Positions 44,166-52,532 of a stretch of DNA of 64,000 bases are shown here, piece by piece; the first letter of the stretch is position 1, and the number at the start of each line of letters is the position of its first letter. The notes beneath the pieces were generated by a model that worked only from the letters and a program-made list of their open reading frames with translations, ran no database searches and was not told the DNA's origin. The DNA is from Actinoplanes utahensis. GTDB lineage: Bacteria; Actinomycetota; Actinomycetes; Mycobacteriales; Micromonosporaceae. The stretch spans positions 1 to 64,000 of the forward strand of contig NZ_BOMZ01000074.1 of NCBI RefSeq assembly GCF_016862455.1. The letters run 5' to 3'. The position numbers were made by a program, and so were the translations under genes.

Positions 44166-45032
44166 TTGACCACGTCCGTCGCCCCCGCGCCGCCGGCCGA
44201 GCAGGCCGCGAACCCCGCGGCCGGCCGTCCCGCGGCGCTCGCGCCCGGCGGCGGCCTTCGCCGCCGGCTCGCGCTGCGGTTGCTCGCGCTCCTCGTGCTC
44301 TACGTGCTGTGGGAGATCACCGCCCGCGTCATGCGCAACCCCACCTTCATCCCGTCACCCGGCGCGGTCTGGGACCAGCTGATCACCACCTCCACCACCC
44401 ACGACGGGGTACGCGGCTACAGCGGCCACCTGCTCATCGAGCACCTCGGCATCAGCCTCCGGCGCATCGTCGTCGGCTCCGCCATCGGCATCGCCGGCGG
44501 CCTGCTCATCGGCGTGCTCCTGGGCACCGTCAGCTGGCTGCGAGTGGTCGCCGAACCGGTCATCACCTTCGTCCGCGCGCTGCCGCCACTGGCCTACTTC
44601 AGCCTGTTCATCATCTGGTTCGGCATCGACGAGACACCCAAACTGTGGCTGCTCGCCATCGCCGCGCTGCCCCCCGTCGCGGTCGCCACCGCCGCCGCCG
44701 TCCACAACGCCCCCACCCACCTCGTCGAGGCAGCCCGCGCACTCGGTGCCGGACGCCGGCAGAGCATCCGGGACGTGGTGCTGCCCAACGCCCTCCCGGA
44801 GATCTTCACCGGTGTCCGGCTGGCGGTCGGGGTGGCGTACTCCTCGGTGGTCGCCGCCGAGACCATCAACGGCGTCCCGGGCATCGGCGGCATGATCCGC
44901 GACGCCCAGCGCTACTCGCAGACCGACGTGGTCGTCCTCGGCCTCTTCGCCATCGGCCTGTCCGGCCTGCTCATCGACGCCCTGCTGCTCACCGCCGAGA
45001 ACAGGCTCATCCCGTGGCGCGGCCGTGCCTGA
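44166..45032 (+). CDS. ABC importer permease, SsuC/TauC type
   Basis: A 288-residue permease of the nitrate/sulfonate/taurine family. The diagnostic segments are FVRALPPLAYFSLFIIWFGI, GAGRRQSIRDVVLPNALPEI and AETINGVPGIGGMIRDAQRY. A TTG start at 44166 is set by AGGAG 7 nt upstream. First gene of a permease-binding protein-ATPase operon. An ATAGGAAT half-site at 44120-44127 lies in its upstream region. Confidence 0.92.
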   Translation: MTTSVAPAPPAEQAANPAAGRPAALAPGGGLRRRLALRLLALLVLYVLWEITARVMRNPTFIPSPGAVWDQLITTSTTHDGVRGYSGHLLIEHLGISLRRIVVGSAIGIAGGLLIGVLLGTVSWLRVVAEPVITFVRALPPLAYFSLFIIWFGIDETPKLWLLAIAALPPVAVATAAAVHNAPTHLVEAARALGAGRRQSIRDVVLPNALPEIFTGVRLAVGVAYSSVVAAETINGVPGIGGMIRDAQRYSQTDVVVLGLFAIGLSGLLIDALLLTAENRLIPWRGRA

Positions 45033-45036
45033 GCAG

Positions 45037-45187
45037 TGCCCGCGCTGGACAGTGCGCTCCCGAGCAGTTGGCGCCTGAATGGCGCGCCACCGACCAGCGC
45101 GCCACGGAACAGCGCGCCACCGAACAGTGCAAATCCGAATAGTTCGACTGCGAATAGTTCGATGCTGAATAGTTCGCGATCAGATAG
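45037..45187 (+). repeat. ten degenerate 15-bp tandem repeats
   Basis: After one 16-bp unit, nine units of exactly 15 bp run from 45053 to 45187, most ending in GAACAG or GAATAG (consensus near CGCGCCACCGAACAG). The 5' units are GC-rich and the 3' units AT-rich. In one frame they encode a pentapeptide repeat like RATEQ before stops appear. They fill almost the whole gap between the permease and binding-protein genes. Confidence 0.9.
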
Positions 45188-45200
45188 TTAGGGATCTCCG

Positions 45201-46235
45201 TTGAAGAAACTCCTCGCCACCGTCATCTCCGTCGCGCTCGCCGGCTCCCTCGCGGCCTGCGGCAGCGGCGGCGCCGCCAGCGGCGGCCCGAACCCGGAGC
45301 GGAAGACCATCCGGCTGGCCTATCAGGCGTTCCCGTCCGGCGACCTGATCGTCAAGAACCAGGGGCTGCTGGAGAAGGCGCTGCCCGACTACAAGATCAC
45401 CTGGACCAAGTTCGACTCCGGCGCCAGCATCAACACCGCGTTCGTCGCCAAGAGCGTCGACATCGCCGCGATCGGTTCCAGCCCGGTCGCCCGTGGCCTG
45501 TCCGCCCCGCTCGACATCCCCTATCAGGTCGCGTTCGTGCTGGACGTGGCAGGCGACAACGAGGCCCTGGTGGCCCGCAACGGCAGCAACGTCACCGACG
45601 TGGCGTCGCTGCGCGGCAAGAAGGTCGCCACCCCGTTCGCCTCCACCGCCCACTACAGCCTTCTCGCCGCGCTCGACAAGGCCGGCGTCAAGGAGTCCGA
45701 GCTGACCATCGTGGACCTGGAGCCGCAGGACATCCTGGCCGCCTGGACCCGCGGCGACATCGACGCGGCGTACAGCTGGCTGCCGTCGCTCGACGAGCTG
45801 AAGAAGACCGGCAAGGTCCTGATCACCAGCCGGGAGCTGGCCGCCGGGGGCAAGCCCACTCTCGACCTGGGCGTCGTGTCCACCGCGTTCGCCGAGGCCC
45901 ACCCGGACGCCGTCGACGCGTGGCGCAAGGTCGAGGCCCAGGCCCTGACCATCATCGCGAACGACCCGGACGCCGCGGCCAAGGCGGTCGGCGCCGAACT
46001 CAACATCTCCGCCGGCGAGGCCGAGGGCCAGCTGTCGCAGGGTGTCTTCCTCAAGCCGGCCGACCTGTCGTCGCCGGAGTGGCTGGGCACCGAGGGCGCG
46101 CCCGGCAAGCTCGCCGACAACCTGCTCAGCGCCGCCGAGTTCCTCAAGTCGCAGCAGAAGATCGACGCCGTGCCTGCGCTGGCCGACGTGCAGAAGGCCA
46201 TCTACGTCAAGGGCCTGCCCAGTGTCCTCGGCTGA
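45201..46235 (+). CDS. ABC importer lipoprotein, sulfonate/taurine binding type
   Basis: A 344-residue SsuA/NMT1-like lipoprotein with lipobox SLAAC (Cys20). Landmarks are TIRLAYQAFPSGDLIVKNQG, GASINTAFVAKSVDIAAIGS and GKKVATPFASTAHYSLLAAL. Translation starts at TTG 45201 with AGGGA 6-7 nt upstream, the second TTG start in this operon. The substrate is likely an aliphatic sulfonate or sulfate ester. Confidence 0.92.
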   Translation: MKKLLATVISVALAGSLAACGSGGAASGGPNPERKTIRLAYQAFPSGDLIVKNQGLLEKALPDYKITWTKFDSGASINTAFVAKSVDIAAIGSSPVARGLSAPLDIPYQVAFVLDVAGDNEALVARNGSNVTDVASLRGKKVATPFASTAHYSLLAALDKAGVKESELTIVDLEPQDILAAWTRGDIDAAYSWLPSLDELKKTGKVLITSRELAAGGKPTLDLGVVSTAFAEAHPDAVDAWRKVEAQALTIIANDPDAAAKAVGAELNISAGEAEGQLSQGVFLKPADLSSPEWLGTEGAPGKLADNLLSAAEFLKSQQKIDAVPALADVQKAIYVKGLPSVLG

Positions 46236-46980
46236 CGCGATCGTCGTCGAGGGCGTCGAGCACTCCTACGGCGACGTCACCGCGGTCGGCCCGATCGACC
46301 TGACCGTTCCGCAGGGCGAGTTCCTGGTCCTGGTCGGCGCGTCCGGCTGCGGCAAGAGCACCCTGCTGCGGCTGATCGCCGGTTTCGAGCAGCCCACCAC
46401 CGGGACCGTCCGCACCGACGGGACGGCCCCGGAGCCCGGCCGCGGCGCCGGTCTGGTCTTCCAGCAGCCGAGGCTGTTCCCGTGGAAGACCGTCGGTGGC
46501 AACGTGGCGCTCGCTCTGAAGTACGCCGGACTGGACGCGTCGGCGGACCGGGTCGACGAACTGCTCGCCCGGGTCGGCCTGCACGACGTCGCGAAACGCC
46601 GTACCTGGCAGATCTCCGGCGGCCAGCAGCAGCGTGTCGCCATCGCCCGCGCCCTCGCGGTCGAGAACCCTCTGCTGCTGCTCGACGAGCCGTTCGCCGC
46701 CCTGGACGCGCTGACCCGCGAGAAGCTGCAGGACGATCTGCGGCAGGTCAGCGCCTCCACCGGCCGGACCAGCGTGTTCGTCACGCACAGCGTCGACGAG
46801 GCGGTCTTCCTCGGCAGCCGGGTCGTGGTCCTCACCCCGCGGCCCGGCCGGATCGCCCTCGACCTGCGCATCGACCTGCCACGTACCGGCATCGCCGCCG
46901 CCGAGCTGCGCGGCCTGCCCGAGTTCGCCGCCCTCCGCGCCGAGATCGGTCACGCCATCCGCGACCGCGTCACCGTCTGA
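46222..46980 (+). CDS. ABC importer ATPase, SsuB/TauB type
   Basis: A 252-residue ATPase with Walker A GASGCGKST, signature ISGGQQQRVAIARAL, LLLDEPFAALDALTREKLQ and the switch histidine in VFVTHSVDEAVFL. GTG 46222 overlaps the binding-protein gene by 14 bp. Last gene of the operon; a strong 30-bp hairpin follows. Confidence 0.93.
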   Translation: MSSADAIVVEGVEHSYGDVTAVGPIDLTVPQGEFLVLVGASGCGKSTLLRLIAGFEQPTTGTVRTDGTAPEPGRGAGLVFQQPRLFPWKTVGGNVALALKYAGLDASADRVDELLARVGLHDVAKRRTWQISGGQQQRVAIARALAVENPLLLLDEPFAALDALTREKLQDDLRQVSASTGRTSVFVTHSVDEAVFLGSRVVVLTPRPGRIALDLRIDLPRTGIAAAELRGLPEFAALRAEIGHAIRDRVTV

Positions 46981-46994
46981 CCCGTGGGGCGGGA

Positions 46995-47061
46995 GCTCCC
47001 CGGCTGGTCGTGGGTGCTGTCTCGGGCCTGTCGAGACAGCACCCACGACCAGCCGGGGAGC
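46995..47061. terminator. 30-bp perfect hairpin (hairpin B)
   Basis: Arms 46995-47024 and 47032-47061 are perfectly complementary with a 7-nt loop, between the convergent ATPase gene and the secreted-protein gene. It shares the CGAGACAGCAC and ACCAGCCGG blocks with hairpin A at 333-390. Confidence 0.9.
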
Positions 47062-47198
47062 ACTTCGGCGTGACGCCGCCGACACCTGCCCCGGGGCGTT
47101 CCGGATCCGACCGGCCGGCCCGTCACCGGATCGAGGAACTCGCCCGGGTGACCCGGTCGATGGGCTGATCGCGGTAGACATGACCGCAACGGCCCGGT

Positions 47199-48224
47199 TC
47201 AGACGGCCTTGACGATCACCTGCCGGCCGGAGGCCTTGACGGTGTAGGCGACGGTCTTCTTCGTCCACGGGTTCACGGCGGACACCCGTACCCCGCCGGT
47301 GATGTCCTTGACCTGGACCATCGCCACACCCGCCGCCTTGCCGGCGGACACCGCGCCGGCGCGGGCGAGTCTGCGCAGCGAAGCGACCGTGACCGTGCGG
47401 CCCTTGGCGGCCTTGCGGGTGTCCGCCGCGCCCTTGGTGACGGCCCTCTTCACCACGGCGGCCATGTCGAGGTACGCGACGCCCTTCGCCAGGGTGCGAC
47501 TGTCGACCGTGGCGGCGGCGGCCGGCAGGGTGACGGTCTGCGCGCCGTAGGTGAAGGCGATCGACGCCTCGCCGGCCTCGGTGGCGTCGGCGGGCACCGC
47601 GTCCACCCCGGTCAGCACGGACGACGCGTTCACGTGCAGGGTGACGGTGTACGGGTCGTCGCCCTCGTCGGCGAGGACGGTGAAATCGGTCGTCCCGTCC
47701 TCGTCGACCGTCTTCGTGCCGGCCAGGGCGTAGTACCGGGCCATGTCGTCCGGGGCGGGCGCGTTGTCGGCGACCAGGAAGGCGGCCAGCTCGAGACCCT
47801 TGTCCGCGGTGAACACGTACTTCACCGCGGGCCTGCCCATCATCCGCAGCGCGGCCGTCTGCGCGCCGACCTCGACGGTACGGTGGACGCCTTCCCCCGC
47901 GGCCGCGTAGGTCTCCTCGCGGCCGTACCTGCCCAGGTCGACCACGTCGGAGTACCGCCCGTGCACCGGGTCGACGACGGTGGTGTCCACCATCGTGATC
48001 GGCCCGGCCGACGGCACGTCCAGGCTGAAGTCCGTGACGGCCCGCCAGCCACCGGCCCCGGCGAGCGCCGACGCCTCGGCGACCGGCTTCAGTGCCGCCT
48101 TCATCTCGGCGGCGGTGAGTGTCGGGGCCGGGCCGGCGGCGAACGCGGCGCCGGGCGCGACGAGCAGGCCGGCCGCGACCGAGGCGGTGGCGAGCAGGAC
48201 GGTGGGCCGGGACAGAACGGACAT
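47199..48224 (-). CDS. secreted protein, LppX/LolA-like fold possible
   Basis: A 341-residue exported protein. The signal peptide (VLLATASVAAGLLVAPGAAF) ends in AFAAG near residue 30. The mature part alternates strands and short helices (GPITMVDTTVVDPVHGRYSD, then VKYVFTADKGLELAAFLVAD) and has a basic C-terminal half rich in Lys. The layout recalls LppX/LolA-type lipid-binding proteins, but there is no lipobox and no firm family call. It is divergent from the STAND ATPase gene at 48502. Confidence 0.6.
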   Translation of the reverse strand: MSVLSRPTVLLATASVAAGLLVAPGAAFAAGPAPTLTAAEMKAALKPVAEASALAGAGGWRAVTDFSLDVPSAGPITMVDTTVVDPVHGRYSDVVDLGRYGREETYAAAGEGVHRTVEVGAQTAALRMMGRPAVKYVFTADKGLELAAFLVADNAPAPDDMARYYALAGTKTVDEDGTTDFTVLADEGDDPYTVTLHVNASSVLTGVDAVPADATEAGEASIAFTYGAQTVTLPAAAATVDSRTLAKGVAYLDMAAVVKRAVTKGAADTRKAAKGRTVTVASLRRLARAGAVSAGKAAGVAMVQVKDITGGVRVSAVNPWTKKTVAYTVKASGRQVIVKAV

Positions 48225-48501
48225 GCGGAGACCTCGGGATTCGCGTCGGGGAGGGGCACCGCTTGCGATCGGCTGTCAACCCGGCGTCACCACTGTCCGC
48301 TGGTAGCGATCGGGGAGCAGTCATGCGAATCCCGGATCTCTCACCCGTAAGTAGTGACGAGTATGGACCCGGTGCAGTGTTCTTCACTATGGTTCACGAG
48401 TTCCTCCATCATTTGCGAGTGGATCGACGACACTCAGCAGTGATATCGCTGTGCATGATGGAGTCTGGAGGCGGGTGCACGGAGGCGATGGGAGTGGTCC
48501 G

Positions 48502-51500
48502 GTGCCGCAGGGCTCGAGCAAGAAGGATCCTGCAACCGACCTGAGGGATGCGCTGATCAAATCGCTCATCGAGATTCCGTTCATGAGCGCGCTTCCTGAT
48601 CGCCGCCTATTGCTGCAACTCGTTCGCCGCGACGTGGTCAATTTCCCGGACGTTCAGGAACACAACGAGGTCCGGATCCACGTCGTGCAGATCGTGCTGG
48701 CCTGTCTGGGCCATCCCGGCGGGCTGCGCGCGCTGACCGCCGCGCTGTCGACGATGGCGCCCGACTCGCCCGGGACCAAACGGGCGGTCGAGTTGATCGA
48801 CACGGCCTCGTTGCTGAGCCTGCTGCCGGAGAGCGAGAGCAAGCGGATCCACGACCTGCTGCGCCGGGCGGAGACCGGGCCGGGGGAGCAGGGCTGGTGG
48901 CGTGCGGGGGCGATGGAGTCGGGCGTGGGCGTGCCGGTCGACGCGACCACGCTGATCGTCGCGTTCGACCGGCTCGCCGCGCGCCCGACCGGCCCGGGGA
49001 CGGAGCCGTCCGCGCTGGCCCTGGTCCGGCACGTCGCCGATCGGGTGACCGGGTCCCTGGCGATCGAGCTCTCGCACTGGGCGGCGGATCAGTCCGACCG
49101 GCTGGAGATCCCGGACCCGTCCCCACCGGCCGTTCCGCCGGAGCCCGGGGGCGATCGTCGCGTCACCGGCGTTGCGGGAACCACCCCTGCTGTTCCTGAT
49201 GACCCGGGCGATGACACGGAAGTGCCAGAGCCTAGTATTACCCCGGATAGTCCGGACAACTCGGGCGAATCGTCTGTAGTTTATCCGGCGGAGGAGGGCA
49301 TCGAACCGGTCCGAGCGGGCGACAGCGATTCGACTTCACTGCGAGGAGATAGTGCGATGCCTCCCGTCGGCACCACCCCGCCACTGGTGAGACTGCCCCA
49401 GGTGTGGGGTGAGATTCCGCAGCGTAACCCGAACTTCACGGGGCGTGAGGATCTGCTCAGAGTCATCCACGACGAGCTCAATCGCAGCCAGGAGACGGCG
49501 GTGCTCCCGCAGGCTCTGCATGGCATGGGTGGCGTTGGGAAATCCCAGGTCGCCATCGAGTACGTGTACCGCCACAGCGCCGAATACGACCTCATCTGGT
49601 GGGTTCCGGCCGAGCAGGAGGGCCAGATCCTCGCCTCCTTCACCCAGCTGGCGCAGCAGCTGAAACTGGACGTGGGGCCCGAGGTGAACACGGCCGTGCC
49701 GGCCGTGCGGGACGCGCTCAGCACGGGCCGTACCCCGTACAAGAACTGGCTCCTGGTCTTCGACAACGCCGAGGCGCCGCAGTCGGTCAAGAAGTTCTTC
49801 CCGACCGTCGGCTCCGGTAAGATCCTGGTGACCTCCCGCGACCGGGACTGGACCAGGTTCACCCGATCGGTGGAAGTCGACGTCTTCACCCGCGAGGAGA
49901 GCCGGGACTTCCTGCTCGGCCGGGAGCTCGGTCTCGACGGCGAGGACGCGGAACGGCTCGCCGACGCCCTCGGCGACCTGCCGCTGGCGATCGAGCAGGC
50001 GGCGGCCTGGCGCGCCACCACCGGCATGCCCATCGAGGAGTACCTGGACCTGCTCGAGCAGAAGCGCATCGACGTGCTGGAGACCAGCCCGTCACCGGAC
50101 TACCCGGACTCGGTGGCGGCCGCGTTCGAGCTGTCGCTGGAGAAACTGCGGGAGAAGAACCCGGCCGCGCTGCAGCTGCTGCAGATCTGCTCGTTCTTCG
50201 CCCCCGAGCCGATCTCCCGTGACCTCTTCGCCGGCTCCCCGGTCGCGCCGATCAGCGAGGAGCTGGACCCCGTCCTCAGCGACCGGTTCCGGTTGAGCCG
50301 CGCGATCCGCGACATCCAGAAGTACGCCCTCGCCAAGATCGACCACGCCCGCGACGCGCTGCAGATCCACCGGCTCGTCCAGGCCGTGCTCGTCGGCCGG
50401 ATGACCGACGAGGAGCGGGTGCACATGCGGCGGGGCGCGCACACCCTGCTGGCCAACGGCAACCCGAACAACCCGAGCCGGCCCGAGGAATGGCGACGCT
50501 ACCAGGGGCTGCGCCCGCACGTCGCGGTGTCGCGCGCCGTCGAGTCGGCCGACCCGCGGGTGCAGGACCTGGTGTTCGGCATCGTCCAGTTCCTCTACTA
50601 CTGGGGCGACCATCCCGGCAGCGAGCAGCTGGCCGAGGAGGCGCACGGCTGGTGGGCGAAGACCCGCGGAGCCTTCCACCCGGAGACACTGCGGCTGGCC
50701 AAGTGGCTGGGCTGGATGAGGTGGGTCAACGGCGACTTCGCCGGGGCCAAGCAGCTCAACCAGCGGACTCTCGACCTGTACCAGGAGCACATCGGTGATC
50801 GTGACGAGGGCACCCTCGACGCGATGTACATGGTCTCGATCGACCTGCGGACCGCCGGTGAATTCGTCGCGGCCCGCGATCTCGACGAGCGCATCCTGAC
50901 GATCGCCCGGCAGGAGTTCGGCAGGGACGACCCGGCGACCCTGATCTTCGCCCACAGCCTCGGCGTCAGCCTGCGCCTCACCGGCGAGTTCAAGCGGGCC
51001 GCCGAACTCGACGAGGACACCCACCGCCGACGTCAGATGATCCTCGGTGTCCACGACGAGCAGACCCTGAACACCCTGAACGCCCTGCTCATCGACCGGC
51101 GTGAACTCGGGCACTACCTGGAGGCCGCCCGCCGGCAGGACGAGCTGTACCACCAGCATCTCGAGCTCTTCGGCAACGACAAGCCGTCGACCCTGCAAGC
51201 CGCGCGCTATCTGGCGATCGCGCGGCGCAAGGCCGGCGACCACCCCGGCGCCCGCGCGCTCGCCCAGGACACCCTGGACCGCTACACCCGCCGCTACGGC
51301 CCCGACTATCCGCGGACCATCGCCATGGCGGTGAACTACGCCGTCGACCTGAGGCACGCGGGAGAACTCGACAGGTCGCTGGCCTACACCGTCGACACGT
51401 TCGAGCGTTACCAGCGCATGTTCGGGGCCAACCACCTCTACACCCTGTCGGTGCGGACGAACCTGGCCGTGGTGCTGCGGCTCATGGGCGATCGCGAGGA

Positions 51501-51879
51501 GGCCCGGCAGCACGACGCCGCCGCCCTGGCGGAACTGGAGCGGACCCTCGGCCCGGACCACGCGGTCAGCCTGATCTGCGCCACCAACCTGGCCAGCGAC
51601 CTGTACGCTCTCGGACGGTTCCAGGAGGCGTACGAACGGGACACCGACACCCTGGCCCGGTCGTCGCGTGTGCTCGGTGACGAACACCCGTCGACGCTGG
51701 CCGTCGGGGTGAACCTGGCGCTCGATCTGCGGGCGCTCGGTCGCGCCAACGAGGGCGACAAGATCCTGGCTGACACGATGCTCCGGCTCCGTGCCACGCT
51801 GGGTGACCGGCATCCGGCCACGCTCAACGCCCTGCAGAGTCTCCGCGCTGACTGTGACGTCGACCCGACGCCGATCTGA
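48502..51879 (+). CDS. EAD2-NB-ARC-TPR signalling ATPase (FxsT-like)
   Basis: A 1,125-residue STAND ATPase. Residues about 10-95 form an effector-associated domain of the EAD2 type (LIKSLIEIPFMSALPDRRLL, then HVVQIVLACLGHPGGLRALT). An acidic Pro/Ser/Asp linker follows. The NB-ARC begins with VWGEIPQRNPNFTGREDLL, has the P-loop GMGGVGKS at 341-348 and Walker B in WLLVFDNAE. The rest is tetratricopeptide repeats (about 700-1125; repeated DxxTLxxxxNLAxDLR units). GTG 48502 has GGGAG at 7 nt. Such proteins sense a trigger through TPRs and recruit effectors by EAD-EAD contact. The NB-ARC/TPR part matches proteins of FxSxx-COOH peptide systems. Confidence 0.88.
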   Translation: MPQGSSKKDPATDLRDALIKSLIEIPFMSALPDRRLLLQLVRRDVVNFPDVQEHNEVRIHVVQIVLACLGHPGGLRALTAALSTMAPDSPGTKRAVELIDTASLLSLLPESESKRIHDLLRRAETGPGEQGWWRAGAMESGVGVPVDATTLIVAFDRLAARPTGPGTEPSALALVRHVADRVTGSLAIELSHWAADQSDRLEIPDPSPPAVPPEPGGDRRVTGVAGTTPAVPDDPGDDTEVPEPSITPDSPDNSGESSVVYPAEEGIEPVRAGDSDSTSLRGDSAMPPVGTTPPLVRLPQVWGEIPQRNPNFTGREDLLRVIHDELNRSQETAVLPQALHGMGGVGKSQVAIEYVYRHSAEYDLIWWVPAEQEGQILASFTQLAQQLKLDVGPEVNTAVPAVRDALSTGRTPYKNWLLVFDNAEAPQSVKKFFPTVGSGKILVTSRDRDWTRFTRSVEVDVFTREESRDFLLGRELGLDGEDAERLADALGDLPLAIEQAAAWRATTGMPIEEYLDLLEQKRIDVLETSPSPDYPDSVAAAFELSLEKLREKNPAALQLLQICSFFAPEPISRDLFAGSPVAPISEELDPVLSDRFRLSRAIRDIQKYALAKIDHARDALQIHRLVQAVLVGRMTDEERVHMRRGAHTLLANGNPNNPSRPEEWRRYQGLRPHVAVSRAVESADPRVQDLVFGIVQFLYYWGDHPGSEQLAEEAHGWWAKTRGAFHPETLRLAKWLGWMRWVNGDFAGAKQLNQRTLDLYQEHIGDRDEGTLDAMYMVSIDLRTAGEFVAARDLDERILTIARQEFGRDDPATLIFAHSLGVSLRLTGEFKRAAELDEDTHRRRQMILGVHDEQTLNTLNALLIDRRELGHYLEAARRQDELYHQHLELFGNDKPSTLQAARYLAIARRKAGDHPGARALAQDTLDRYTRRYGPDYPRTIAMAVNYAVDLRHAGELDRSLAYTVDTFERYQRMFGANHLYTLSVRTNLAVVLRLMGDREEARQHDAAALAELERTLGPDHAVSLICATNLASDLYALGRFQEAYERDTDTLARSSRVLGDEHPSTLAVGVNLALDLRALGRANEGDKILADTMLRLRATLGDRHPATLNALQSLRADCDVDPTPI

Positions 51880-51913
51880 CGACACTCCGGGATCCCGTCC
51901 CCGGGCGCACGGC

Positions 51914-52090
51914 TCAGTCGACGCGCCCGGGAGGCCCGGTGCCGAGATTGGCGCGTGGGTTGTCGACCTGGGCGAGTATTTTTCTCACCGACGCGCTCAG
52001 CACCGATGGATCACAACGGTGCAAGGTCGCGAGAGAAATCTCGGAAAGGTCGATCAGATCGGTCTCCACCTCAACCGGAGAAAGATCCAC
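51914..52090 (-). CDS. RiPP precursor-like peptide (FxSxx-related leader)
   Basis: A 58-residue gene too short for usual callers. GTG 52090 has GGGAGG (52104-52099) exactly 8 nt upstream. The leader has acidic DLIDLSEISLATL, then PSVLSASVRKILAQVDNP, matching the leader pattern of FxSxx-COOH precursors (a DL/S-L-x-x-L block followed by a VLxxSLxRLL helix). The C-terminus is NLGTGPPGRVD rather than FxSxx. It lies convergent to the NB-ARC-TPR gene (34 bp apart) and close to a HExxH peptide-hydroxylase homologue that could modify it. No radical SAM maturase is seen in the window. Confidence 0.7.
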   Translation of the reverse strand: MDLSPVEVETDLIDLSEISLATLHRCDPSVLSASVRKILAQVDNPRANLGTGPPGRVD

Positions 52091-52265
52091 AGGACGATCC
52101 TCCCTTGATTTCGAATGCGGGCACGCGCATCCATGGCCTCCACTATCGCATACGCCTCTTGATCGACCTGGCCGAGTTATTTCTGTACTTCCCCACCCCG
52201 GCGTGCCACGCTAGCGGGCGTCAATGTCCGCGGCAGTGATCGGATGCCGGGTGAACGTTCGTTCC

Positions 52266-52532
52266 ATGAGAGCCGTCGTCGACGCGCTGGAGAACATCCC
52301 CCTGATGCGCGACGACTACCAGCGCCGCCTGGTGCTGGACCTGTTACCGGTCCGGATTCGTTCCGGGATCGCCGACAGCACCCTGCCACGGGTGCACCTC
52401 GTCGCCATCGTGCGCGGCTGTGAACAGGACCCGGCGGGCCGGCAGGCGCTCGTCGAGGCCCTCCGGCTGGTGCTCGGCGACGACTCACCCGACTTCCGGA
52501 ACTTCGACGGGGTCGTCCGCGCCCACTGGTAA
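52266..52532 (+). CDS. stand-alone EAD2-type adaptor
   Basis: An 88-residue protein (MRAVVDALENIPLMRDDYQR start; HLVAIVRGCEQDPAGRQALV middle) that matches the N-terminal EAD2 region of the NB-ARC-TPR protein: both have an IP-x-M motif, a paired arginine-leucine segment, and a helix ending xPxGxxAL. It consists of nothing else, so it may dock onto that domain. ATG 52266 is chosen; GTG 52251 and ATG 52224 are possible. Codon 27 is TTA. The gene is divergent from the peptide gene and its last 48 bp overlap the end of the HExxH gene. Confidence 0.72.
   Translation: MRAVVDALENIPLMRDDYQRRLVLDLLPVRIRSGIADSTLPRVHLVAIVRGCEQDPAGRQALVEALRLVLGDDSPDFRNFDGVVRAHW

Noticed and set aside
45037..45187. CRISPR array or coding pentapeptide-repeat protein
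   Set aside because: Units are 15 bp without spacers, and the open frame through them has no credible start and is interrupted by stops in the AT-rich units.
48323..48544. A short frame with a good GGGAG site whose translation contains VHEFLHH, an apparent HExxH
   Set aside because: The frame is short, lies in the promoter region of the NB-ARC gene, overlaps that gene out of frame and ends in low-complexity arginine-rich sequence. The motif is most likely chance.
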